Positions 1 to 7,200 of a stretch of DNA of 13,335 bases are shown piece after piece. Numbering within the stretch: the stretch's first letter is position 1; each line of letters begins with the position of its first letter. The DNA is from Methanosarcinales archaeon. GTDB taxonomy: Archaea > Halobacteriota > Syntropharchaeia > Alkanophagales > Methanospirareceae. The notes beneath the pieces were generated by a model. It searched no databases. It was not told where the DNA came from and saw nothing but the letters and a program-made list of their open reading frames with translations. The stretch is from assembly GCA_025464585.1 (NCBI GenBank), contig JAODGL010000117.1, positions 1-13,335 on the forward strand. Reading direction: 5' to 3'. The translations under genes were made by a program, and so were the position numbers.

Positions 1-137
1 ATGACCAAAATTACAAATTCAAAACCTTTCTTTAGAAAAGAAAGCTTTGATTTTTGGATTTTAGATTTTGAAATTGTTTAGAGTTTAGAAATTAGGATTT
101 AGGTTTTTCTTCTCTTTATTGAGCATATTCCTGTTTT
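1..137. other. AT-rich intergenic tract with GATTTTAG-like low complexity
   Basis: About 137 bases at the window edge, downstream of the minus-strand cis-prenyltransferase gene. It holds a hairpin (22-48, listed separately) followed by degenerate reiterations of GGATTTTAG / GAAATT / GGATTTAGG-type words between about 48 and 110. A 26-codon frame opens at the first base, but it is built of these low-complexity words and is not credible as a gene. I see nothing else. Confidence 0.6.
22..48 (-). repeat. Palindromic hairpin element, copy 1 (terminator-like)
   Basis: An 8-bp perfect stem, CTTTCTTT (26-33) with AAAGAAAG (37-44), closes a 3-nt loop. The 27-nt unit is repeated in inverted orientation at 9442-9468 with 26 of 27 positions identical. 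Read on the minus strand it lies about 90 nt after the end of the cis-prenyltransferase gene. The second copy lies about 25 nt after carA in the same orientation relative to transcription. That suggests a 3'-end or termination element; the function is inferred. Confidence 0.55.
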
Positions 138-842
138 TCACCGTCCAAATCTTCTCTCGCGCCACTGAAAATCACGAACAGCCCTGAGAAGGTCTATTTT
201 CCTGAATTTTGCCCAATTGACATCGGTGAAATAAAATTCACTGTACACCGATTGCCATATCAGGAAATCAGTCAAGCGAGTTGCGCCAGACCTGATGACA
301 AGGTCAGGTTCTGATTTGAATATTAACTCAGATTCTATTACTTTCTCGTCTATCTCCTCAGGCTCTATCTCACCTGATTTCACCTTTTTTACAATCTTCT
401 TTATCGCCTTTGTTAGCTCGCTTCTACCACCTAAACCTATCGAAATGCTTATTGTTTTACCGGTATTGCCCTCATTATTTACACCATTTATGATTTTTGC
501 TGTTCCTGGTTCGGATTCGAGAGCCGGTGTATCAGTATATATTGCGACAGGGGCTTTTTCTTTACTCAACGCCTTTGTTATATGCTGCACGAGGTGAGAG
601 TATGCTTTTTCCAATAACTTCTTCTCCATTCCATCCTGGATAAAGCCGATATAAACACTTATAATATCTATTTTCAGTGCCTGACACCACTTTATGAAGT
701 GCCTTAGCTTTTCCATCCCCATCTCATCAGGAAGAAGGTCAGTTTCATCTAAGACAAGCAGGACATGATTCACGGGGATAGGAGAATTCAATATCCCTCT
801 TTTCAATATTGTTTCATACATCCATAAAATAGGGTTCGACAT
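138..842 (-). CDS. Divergent cis-prenyltransferase (UppS/DHDDS/NgBR family) homologue
   Basis: A 234-residue protein of normal length for cis-prenyltransferases, which build polyprenyl diphosphate carrier lipids for glycosylation. The C-terminal half is clearly of this family: GGR at 138-140, PDLVIRSGATRLTDFLIWQ at 179-197, then SEFYFTD (201-207) and the terminal RERRFG. The N-terminal half is eroded. The aspartate of the usual MDGNGRWA signature remains (D32 in HVLLVLDETD), but the GNGRWA part is gone, and the FSTENW-type loop reads YIGFIQDG (64-71). The RxGGExRLS motif is one residue short. These losses resemble the non-catalytic NgBR/Nus1-type subunits of heteromeric enzymes; a heteromeric archaeal cis-prenyltransferase has been described in Methanosarcina mazei (recalled). 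Whether it is active alone is unknown. ATG at 842 is only 7 nt from the tRNA 3' end; Met8 is an alternative start. Confidence 0.85.
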   Translation of the reverse strand: MSNPILWMYETILKRGILNSPIPVNHVLLVLDETDLLPDEMGMEKLRHFIKWCQALKIDIISVYIGFIQDGMEKKLLEKAYSHLVQHITKALSKEKAPVAIYTDTPALESEPGTAKIINGVNNEGNTGKTISISIGLGGRSELTKAIKKIVKKVKSGEIEPEEIDEKVIESELIFKSEPDLVIRSGATRLTDFLIWQSVYSEFYFTDVNWAKFRKIDLLRAVRDFQWRERRFGR

Positions 843-849
843 TGCGCAG

Positions 850-935
850 CGCCGGGAGAGGGATTCGAACCCTCGCTCCCCGTAAGGGGAAGTAGGTTAG
901 CAACCTACCGCCTTAGGCCTCTTGGCTATCCCGAC
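850..935 (-). tRNA. tRNA-Ser (anticodon GCU)
   Basis: An 86-nt class II tRNA. The acceptor stem pairs GTCGGGA (935-929) with TCCCGGC (857-851), with one G-U pair. The anticodon stem-loop is GTAGG-TTGCTAA-CCTAC (908-892), with anticodon GCU at 901-899. The long variable arm CCCC-TTAC-GGGG is typical of tRNA-Ser, and the T loop GTTCGAATC is present. The discriminator base is G (850), as expected for serine. CCA is not encoded. It reads AGC/AGU codons. No intron is seen. The cis-prenyltransferase gene starts 7 nt after its 3' end, so the two may be cotranscribed. Confidence 0.96.
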
Positions 936-960
936 TGATTTACTTATATTTAAGTAGGAA

Positions 961-971
961 CCTTTATAAAT
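961..971. promoter_or_regulatory. Palindromic TATA box shared by tRNA-Ser and ferredoxin
   Basis: TTTATAAA at 963-970 is a perfect palindrome. Its centre lies about 26 nt before the ferredoxin ATG (993), which predicts a leaderless ferredoxin mRNA. It also lies about 31 nt from the tRNA 5' end (935) on the other strand, giving a short tRNA leader. Both distances fit archaeal TBP/TFB initiation about 25 nt from the box. Use in both directions is inferred. Confidence 0.55.
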
Positions 972-992
972 CTTTTTAAGACTAAGAATAGA

Positions 993-1280
993 ATGTGGAT
1001 CCCAATTATTGATCAGAGGCTATGCAAAGGATGTGGCGAATGTGCGCAGGTCTGTCCAGATAATGCGATTGCGATAGTTGAAAAAAAATCAATTATTGAT
1101 TACAATGAATGCACCTGCTGCGGCGTTTGTGATAGGGTTTGCCCAATAGGCGCACTGGAAATAAAAAATCCACAGATGCCACCGGTATTAGATAAGGGGG
1201 TACAACTGGAGACGTTGAAAGCCGAAGTGAAGATGTTGAAGCAGGGATTGAAAGAAATGAAGAGGGATGTAAGAAGGTAA
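993..1280 (+). CDS. 2[4Fe-4S] ferredoxin with charged C-terminal helix
   Basis: A 95-residue electron-transfer protein with two classical clusters: C11-x2-C14-x2-C17-x3-C21-P and C40-x2-C43-x2-C46-x3-C50-P, with an additional Cys42. Bacterial-type 2[4Fe-4S] ferredoxins are usually 55-65 residues. This one has an extra tail (about 67-95) with a heptad-like run of Leu/Val/Met and many Lys/Glu, probably a short coiled coil for docking to a partner or for dimerisation (inferred). No Shine-Dalgarno precedes the ATG, and the TATA box position suggests a leaderless transcript. No partner oxidoreductase is adjacent, so the redox role is unassigned. Confidence 0.9.
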   Translation: MWIPIIDQRLCKGCGECAQVCPDNAIAIVEKKSIIDYNECTCCGVCDRVCPIGALEIKNPQMPPVLDKGVQLETLKAEVKMLKQGLKEMKRDVRR

Positions 1281-1452
1281 GAGGGAGTAATTTGCTTGAC
1301 TTTGTCACATTATAATATTAGAAGCTATATAATCTTTTCTCCATGCAACCACCTCATTCACCACACGGCACAAACTTCATTAACCCTAACGGGACACCAA
1401 GAAGATCAATTCACACAGGATTAATCGTATAAACGGGCATAAATTGAAACAC
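1281..1452. other. Intergenic region after ferredoxin, no gene seen
   Basis: Between the ferredoxin stop and the first transposase fragment there is AT-rich sequence with no credible ORF. The minus-strand frame that continues from the transposase fragment down to 1386 reads unlike any transposase and is probably fortuitous. No terminal inverted repeat of an insertion sequence could be identified. Confidence 0.5.
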
Positions 1453-1654
1453 CATAACTCTTTCCTTTCGGTATCTCTCAGAAAAATACGTTCCTTTTCC
1501 ACCTCAGGAATCTTTTTTGCTAATTCCCTCACTTTAATTGGCTCTGGTTCTCCTTCGACAACTCTCTCCCGCAATGGCTGAGGTCCTCGTTTCCCTTTGC
1601 GCTCTGGTACTTCAACTTTTGGACAATTCCGCCATACTCGCGTGTCATCTGGGA
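1453..1654 (-). pseudogene. Transposase fragment A (IS701/DDE_5-like, middle to C-terminal part)
   Basis: Minus-strand translation reads PDDTRVWRNCPKVEVPERKG and continues through RGPQPL, VVEGEPEPIKV and LRDTERKELW, typical of an IS701-like DDE transposase around and after its second catalytic segment. A TAA stop lies just upstream in frame, so there is no start. After KELW the frame continues into unrelated residues and stops near 1386. Neither end of the transposase nor any terminal repeat is visible. The first 39 nt of the fragment (1616-1654) recur at 3948-3986 in fragment B with one mismatch. Family assignment is from recognised motifs and is moderately secure; function is lost. Confidence 0.75.
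1616..1654 (-). repeat. 39-nt direct repeat, copy 1 (transposase DTRVWRNCPK segment)
   Basis: Identical to 3948-3986 at 38 of 39 positions, the first 33 without a mismatch. The other difference is C1649 versus T3981. Both copies encode the same DTRVWRNCPK stretch in the same orientation, 2332 bp apart, and flank the modE-lysA pair. Confidence 0.9.
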
Positions 1655-1867
1655 ATTTTTATCCCAGCAATCTTCTATAGGGCACTGTGCCAAGTCTGTC
1701 TTTGCCTCAGCAGCAACTTCCTTTGCCATCCGCTCTCTATGCGTACCACCTTTTGTTGCAAGTGCTATATCCACAGCACCGCTAATTGCTCCCACTGCAC
1801 CATTTAAACCGCTAAACCGCTAAAAAGCAAAACTGCCAATAGTCCAAGCTTCTAAACCACTTCCAGG
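1655..1867 (-). pseudogene. Unrecognised ORF remnant before transposase fragment A
   Basis: From a GTG at 1795 the minus strand encodes about 46 residues beginning MGAISGAVDIALATKGGTHR and containing KTDLAQCPIEDCW, then runs out of frame into transposase fragment A. The composition looks protein-like, with a small hydrophobic Gly/Ala stretch followed by a charged helix, but I do not recognise a family. A stop lies shortly upstream at about 1820. No Shine-Dalgarno is evident. The remaining 72 bases up to lysA contain the short direct repeat ACCGCTAA twice (1807-1822) and nothing else notable. Best read as a decayed fragment; it could be part of the same lost mobile element. Confidence 0.35.
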
Positions 1868-3127
1868 TCACCTCAGCCTTGCAGGTATCTTCTGATTCCT
1901 TATTAAATCTTCAATGCTTTCCCTCGACCTTATCAAATCTGCTTTTCCATCACAGACCAACACTTCCGCACATCTCGGTCGCCCGTTATACTGCGAACTC
2001 ATCGAGAAGCCATAGGCACCTGCATCCAATATCGAGAGTAAATCGCCTCTCTCCACCTTTGGTAGCTTTCTGTCCTTCGCTATTATATCTCCGGCTTCGC
2101 ACACAGGTCCAACAACGGTGTATAACTCAGAAGTGCGTTCATTTATCTTGTTCGCTACCACCACTTCGTGATACGCATCATACATCACAGGTCTTATCAG
2201 CAAATTAAAACCGGCATCTATCGCGACGAAATTTTTATACGCTCGCTTAACGGCATTTACGCGGCTCAGCAGTACTGTTGTTGAGCCCACGATAGACCTG
2301 CCGGGTTCAAGCACGAGTTTCAAATTTATACCCAGTTCATGCATCATTTTTTCAAAAACCGGCAATATTGCCTCTGCAAGGTCTTTTGGGGTAGGAGCTA
2401 TCTCCTTTTCCTCTCGCCGGTAGCCTATCCCAAGTCCACCACCGAGGTCCACAAATTTGAGTGCTATGCCCTTCTCAGATAATATCTCGACGAGGTCCAT
2501 CATCTTCTTCGTTGCTTCGCTAAAGACGTTTACGTCTAATATTTGCGAACCGATATGGCAATGCAAGCCAGCAAGCAGGATGTTCGGCAGCTTTTTCGCT
2601 TCTTCACATGCTGAAGTCACTTCGTAAAATGGAATACCAAATTTAGATTCTTTCAAACCCGTTGCAATCTTTGGATGCACCGCCGGCGACACATCAGGAT
2701 TCACGCGTATCGCAATTTCCACCTCTTTACCCTGCTCCTCAGCCACCGTGGATAAAACTCTCAACTCGTCCAGTGAATCCACAGATACTTTTACACCTGA
2801 TTCTACCGCTTCTCTTAGTTCTTCCGCGCTTTTCGAGTTCCCGTTGAACAATATCCTTTCCGCAGGTATGCCCGCTAACTTTGTAAGTTCGAGTTCACCC
2901 GCAGAGAAGACGTCAGCACCCGCACCTTCACTCGCTAATATCTTCAGCAGGGCAAGATTTCCGTTCGCTTTTACCGCATAGTATATGTCGGTATCAATCG
3001 TTTCAAAAGCCTCCTTATAGCTCCTGAGATTAGCTCTCAATTTACTCTCATCTGTTACGTAAAGTGGCGTGCCATATCTCTCTGCCAGTTCTACTACGTC
3101 CATACCGCCGAAGAGCAGATGAGTCAT
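1868..3127 (-). CDS. lysA: Diaminopimelate decarboxylase
   Basis: A 419-residue PLP enzyme of fold type III that decarboxylates meso-diaminopimelate to L-lysine, the last step of the DAP route. The PLP-binding lysine is K53 in YYAVKANGN. HCHIGSQ is at 189-195, the phosphate-binding GGGLGIGY at 229-236, EPGRSIV at 274-280, and the active-site cysteine C343 sits in GPVCEAGD (the usual form is CESGD). DAGAYG is at 368-373 and YNGRPR at 380-385. Length is normal and the gene looks intact. Its AAGGAG Shine-Dalgarno (3144-3139) overlaps the stop of the upstream ModE-type gene, and the two genes are 8 bp apart, so they are probably one operon. Arginine and ornithine decarboxylases share the fold, but the motifs favour LysA. 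Confidence 0.95.
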   Translation of the reverse strand: MTHLLFGGMDVVELAERYGTPLYVTDESKLRANLRSYKEAFETIDTDIYYAVKANGNLALLKILASEGAGADVFSAGELELTKLAGIPAERILFNGNSKSAEELREAVESGVKVSVDSLDELRVLSTVAEEQGKEVEIAIRVNPDVSPAVHPKIATGLKESKFGIPFYEVTSACEEAKKLPNILLAGLHCHIGSQILDVNVFSEATKKMMDLVEILSEKGIALKFVDLGGGLGIGYRREEKEIAPTPKDLAEAILPVFEKMMHELGINLKLVLEPGRSIVGSTTVLLSRVNAVKRAYKNFVAIDAGFNLLIRPVMYDAYHEVVVANKINERTSELYTVVGPVCEAGDIIAKDRKLPKVERGDLLSILDAGAYGFSMSSQYNGRPRCAEVLVCDGKADLIRSRESIEDLIRNQKIPARLR

Positions 3128-3135
3128 GTTTTTAC

Positions 3136-3726
3136 TTACTCCTTCGAGACCATTACCTCTGTTGCTTTTATCACTGCTTCCACCTCATCGCCCACCTTAA
3201 GCTCGAGGTCCTCTACCGCAGCTTTTGTTATCAACGCAGTTATGACTATCGGCGCAGTGACCTCGATTCTTACAGAAGCCGCAACTTCCCCCTTCTCTAT
3301 CCCTTTCACAATACCTCCAAGCCTATTCCTTGAGCTTATTTTCATATACAGTGCCTCCCAATATTCCTTATCCTCCAACAATCGCTCCAAATATTGCTCA
3401 TACTTCTCATATTCACGCAAAACTCTTTCACCTTCCTCTGTCAGCCTTGCACCTCCACCGCCCTTTGCACCGCCCCGGTATGTCTTTACTAATGGACTGC
3501 CCATCGCATCTTCCATCCTCTTTATATGTTCCCAAGCAGTCCTGTAAGGAATAGAAAGCTTTTCTGCCGCCTTTGCGATGGATGCAGATTCACGAATCTC
3601 ACGAAGCAAATTCGCCCTCCCTACACCCACAATTGCCTTCCCTTGATGCTCTAGCCATGGCTTGTACCTCGATTCGTATTTCCTCCTGAGTACGTGCATG
3701 ATATAATATACCTTTTTATAATGCAT
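3136..3726 (-). CDS. ModE-type transcriptional regulator (winged HTH plus MOP/TOBE domain)
   Basis: A 196-residue protein if started at 3726. Residues about 32-100 form a LysR/ModE-like winged helix-turn-helix: ASIAKAAEKLSIPYRTAWEH is the recognition region, followed by the glycine-rich wing GGAKGGGGARLTEEGERVL. Residues about 129-194 form one MOP/TOBE domain starting ISSRNRLGGIV, the molybdate/tungstate-binding module of ModE. E. coli ModE has two such domains in tandem; this has one. The start is uncertain: the first nine residues overlap a TATA-like ATTATAAAA, and Met10 (3699) with a weak AAGG about 11 nt upstream is at least as likely. It is followed by lysA 8 bp later. No molybdate transporter genes are nearby, so the regulated genes and ligand are open. 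Confidence 0.85.
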   Translation of the reverse strand: MHYKKVYYIMHVLRRKYESRYKPWLEHQGKAIVGVGRANLLREIRESASIAKAAEKLSIPYRTAWEHIKRMEDAMGSPLVKTYRGGAKGGGGARLTEEGERVLREYEKYEQYLERLLEDKEYWEALYMKISSRNRLGGIVKGIEKGEVAASVRIEVTAPIVITALITKAAVEDLELKVGDEVEAVIKATEVMVSKE

Positions 3727-3915
3727 CCCACATTTCGCATTTATAAAACTTTGAATATATCACTTTAAGAATTACACGCAGATAAGAACCTGTTGAACGA
3801 GGTTCTTTATGCTATGCTTACATACGTACACATTTACATATACACATCACCGAGATTCCTTTCTCACGCCTCCTTATTTCACCCCTTAATTTTAGAGGAA
3901 AAAAGAAAGAGCAAC
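3727..3915. other. Upstream region of the modE-lysA operon
   Basis: AT-rich sequence with a TATA-like box on the minus strand (TTTTATAAAT, around 3739-3748) suited to the modE start, and a perfect inverted repeat at 3784-3807 listed separately. Beyond it the sequence is pyrimidine-rich on the plus strand and carries no credible ORF. It then runs into transposase fragment B. Confidence 0.5.
3784..3807. promoter_or_regulatory. Perfect 8-bp inverted repeat upstream of modE
   Basis: AAGAACCT (3784-3791) and AGGTTCTT (3800-3807) are separated by 8 nt. It lies about 40 bp upstream of the TATA-like box of the ModE-type gene, where an operator would be plausible. It does not match the known E. coli ModE site. 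An RNA hairpin is an alternative. The role is inferred. Confidence 0.35.
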
Positions 3916-4145
3916 CTAACCGAAGCTCTTCCCATTGCTACGTTCCTCTTTTGGACAATTCCGCCATACTCGCGTGTCATTTGGGATATCAGCTATATAT
4001 GTGGCCTCTTCACTTTCAAGCTGCTCGAGAAGCCATGGCTGCTGCCCATAGAAGCAGTCCATACCAACCCAAGCGAACGGTACGCCCCGCTCTTCTGCCA
4101 TTGACAGCATATCTAACGCCAGTTCCGCCTTTGTTTTAAATACGA
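3916..4145 (-). pseudogene. Transposase fragment B (IS701/DDE_5-like, central part)
   Basis: The minus strand encodes FKTKAELALDMLSMAEERGV, then PFAWVGMDCFYGQQPWLLEQ and YIADIPNDTRVWRNCPK, the central portion of an IS701-like DDE transposase including the second catalytic aspartate (in GMDCFYG). Upstream residues are not transposase-like, and the open frame runs on antisense into the carB start. After NCPK the reading diverges and stops at 3916. So about 70 codons survive. It precedes fragment A in the order expected for one transposase read on the minus strand, and shares the 39-nt repeat with it. Confidence 0.75.
3948..3986 (-). repeat. 39-nt direct repeat, copy 2
   Basis: Second copy of the segment at 1616-1654 (38 of 39 identical, same orientation). 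Here it is the end of the recognisable part of transposase fragment B; in copy 1 it is the beginning of fragment A. Confidence 0.9.
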
Positions 4146-4207
4146 ATGCGTGGACAGGCAAATAGTGGACCAACTCAGTAATCACACCCGTAACCGTTAG
4201 GATAAGA

Positions 4208-4220
4208 GTGAAAATTTCAC
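4208..4220. promoter_or_regulatory. Short palindrome upstream of carB
   Basis: GTGAAAATTTCAC is a perfect 6-bp inverted repeat around one base, 43 bp before the carB start. TATA-like TTTTTTAGAA follows at about 4228-4237. It could be an operator for carB, but short palindromes occur by chance in AT-rich sequence. Confidence 0.25.
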
Positions 4221-4263
4221 CAAAACATTTTTTAGAATGAAAATTATTTAGGAAAACAGGAAA

Positions 4264-7200
4264 GTGCCAAAAGTAGAAGACGTCAAAAAAGTACTGGTAA
4301 TAGGTTCGGGTCCGATACAGATAGGTCAGGCAGCCGAGTTCGATTTCTCCGGTTCGCAAGCTTGCAGGGCTTTAAGAGAAGAAGGCGTGGAAGTCGTGCT
4401 CGTGAATTCCAATCCCGCAACGATAATGACCGATTTCGAGATGGCTGACGTCATATACATAGAGCCGCTGGTGGCGGACGTGGTAGCGAAGATAGTGGAA
4501 AAGGAACGTCCTGATGGCATATTGGCTGGTCTGGGTGGGCAGACGGCATTGAACATGACGGCAGAATTAGCAGAACTTGGCGTTTTATCAAAATACGCTG
4601 TAAAAGTGCTTGGAACGCCTTTAGAAGCTATATATGACGCTGAAGATCGAGAAAGATTCAAACAAACGATGGAACGCATAAACGAGCCGATACCGAGGGG
4701 TGTTACGGTTAATTCCGTGGCGGAAGCGGAGGAAGTTGCGGCTGAACTGGGTCTACCACTCATAATCAGACCTTCTTACACCCTGGGAGGCACGGGAGGA
4801 GGAATAGCGAGGACACTGGATGAGCTGAGGGGGATAATCTCTTACGGGCTGCAAGTATCGAGGATTCATCAGGTTTTAGTAGAAGAGAGCGTGCTTGGGT
4901 GGAAAGAGATAGAGTACGAGGTGATGCGTGATGCAAAGGACACGTGCATTACGATATGCAACATGGAAAACCTTGATGCAATGGGTATCCACACCGGCGA
5001 ATCAATAGTGGTCACGCCTTCTCAGACTTTAACCGATGAGGAGCATCAGATGTTGAGGTCCGCAGCGATAAAAATAATACGGGCGCTAAAGGTAGAAGGC
5101 GGCTGTAATATACAATTCGCATTAAAAGAAGGCTCGTACAGGGTAATAGAAGTAAATCCCCGTGTGTCAAGGTCTTCTGCACTCGCATCAAAAGCTACGG
5201 GGTATCCAATTGCACGTGTAGCGGCGAAGATAGCAATAGGGCTGCATCTGGATGAGATAAGGAATGACGTGACGGCGGAGACGCCTGCTTCCTTCGAGCC
5301 TGCAATAGATTACGTGGTAGTGAAGATACCGAGATGGCCCTTTGATAAGTTCTCTGATGCTGATAGAACTTTAACGACATCAATGAAGAGCACTGGCGAA
5401 GTAATGGCGATAGGGCGGACTTTTGAAGAGGCATTACAAAAGGCTCTTCGTTCCTTAGACATAGACAAGGACTTTGGCACTGGGTATGAGCACTGGTCAG
5501 AAGTGGAGTTGAAACGTCTGTTAGAAACTCCAACGGACGAGCGTATCTTCGCGATTTACGAGGCTTTGAAACGGGGTATTAGCATAAAGGAGATAGCTGA
5601 ACTTAGCTGTATAGACCTGTTCTTCATAAAAAAGATGGAGAAGATAACACAGTTAGAGGGGAGATTAAAGGAGAATTTAGAAGGTAATTTGAGAAAAGCG
5701 AAGAGAATGGGGTTCACCGATGCGCGTATTGCCTCGCTGACAGGAAGAAGGAGAGAGGAAATAAGCGACCTCAGAAGAAAAGAAGGAGTTATACCCACCT
5801 ACAAGATGGTAGACACGTGTGCAGCGGAATTCGAGGCGAAAACGCCTTATTTCTATTCTTCTTATGAAGCAGAGTGCGAATTGAAGCCTTCGGTACGAAA
5901 GAAGGTGTTGATTATTGGTGCAGGACCCATCAGAATAGGGCAGGGGATTGAGTTCGACTATTGCACCGTGCATGCAGTCAAGGCGTTGAAGGAAGAAGGA
6001 ATAGAAGCGCACATCATAAATAACAATCCAGAGACCGTATCCACCGATTACGACACTTCGGATAAGCTCTTCTTCGAGCCTTTGACGCTTGAAGACGTGA
6101 TGAACGTGATAGAGCGCGAGAAATACGATGGCGTGATGGTGCAGTTCGGCGGTCAGACCTCGGTCAACTTAGCGGTGCCACTGAAGCGCGAGCTGGAAAG
6201 GATAGGGTCAAAGACGGTAATCATGGGGACGGACCCGAAGAACATAGATATGGCAGAAGATCGGGAGAGATTCAGTAAGTTCCTTCTACGTCTGCGAATT
6301 CCTCAGGCGGATAGCGGATATGCAACCTCATTGGAAGGTGCGAAGGAAGTAGTATCGAGGATAGGATTCCCCGTGCTTGTTCGCCCCTCCTACGTGTTGG
6401 GTGGAAGAGCAATGGAGATAGTGCATGACGAAGAAGAGCTGGTAAGATACATGCGTGAGGCGGTGCGTGTATCGAAGGAGAAGCCAGTGCTAATAGATAA
6501 ATTCCTGGAAAAAGCTACTGAGATAGACGTGGATGCGGTATGCGATGGCGAAGAGGTTCTGATTGGTGCGATAATGGAGCACATAGAGGAAGCAGGGATT
6601 CATTCCGGCGATTCTGCTTGTGTTATTCCACCGCAATCATTATCTATGGAGGTTATAGAAACGGTAAGGGACTATGTACGTAGAATAGCGCTCGGATTGC
6701 AGATAAAAGGGTTGCTCAATATTCAAATGGCGGTTAAGGATGATGTGGTTTACGTGCTGGAAGTGAATCCGAGGTCAAGTAGAACAATTCCGTATGTTGC
6801 GAAAGCAACGGGAATACCACTTGCAAAGCTCGCAGCTAAGGTGATGTTGGGGCATAAACTGCGAGATATGGGAGTTAAAGAGGTAGAACCGGGACATGTA
6901 GCAGTGAAGGAGGTCGTATTGCCATTCACGAAATTAAAGGGTGTTGATACCATTTTAGGACCCGAGATGAAGAGTACAGGTGAGGTGATGGGAATAGATT
7001 ACGAATTTGATAAGGCGTTTTTCAAGTCCGAACTCGCGGCTGATAATCCTCTGTCATTAGAGGTGGGCAGCATGGTCTTCATTTCGGTATGCGATGAGGA
7101 CAAAGAAGCGATAGTGGACGTTGCTCGCAAGCTAAGAGAATCTGGGCTGGCACTTGTTGGTTCGGATGGCACTGTGGAATATCTAAGGCAGCAGGGGATT

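Noticed and set aside
1..81. Small ORF starting at the first base
   Set aside because: 26 codons made of hairpin and GATTTT-type low-complexity words; its position at the window edge is accidental.
295..597. 100-codon plus-strand open frame opposite the cis-prenyltransferase gene
   Set aside because: It is the antisense of a recognisable family protein and has no Shine-Dalgarno or recognisable content.
943..954. CTTATATTTAAG as the tRNA promoter
   Set aside because: Its centre is only about 14 nt from the tRNA 5' end, too close; the TTTATAAA at 963-970 has the right distance.
1386..1795. Intact small genes on the minus strand (62 and 88 codons)
   Set aside because: Both are frames through the same transposase remnant; only the frame carrying DTRVWRNCPK and LRDTERKELW makes sense, and it lacks a start and an end.
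3793..4104. Plus-strand 103-codon frame over transposase fragment B
   Set aside because: Tyr/Ile/Pro-rich shadow of the antisense transposase fragment and AT-rich DNA; no family resemblance.
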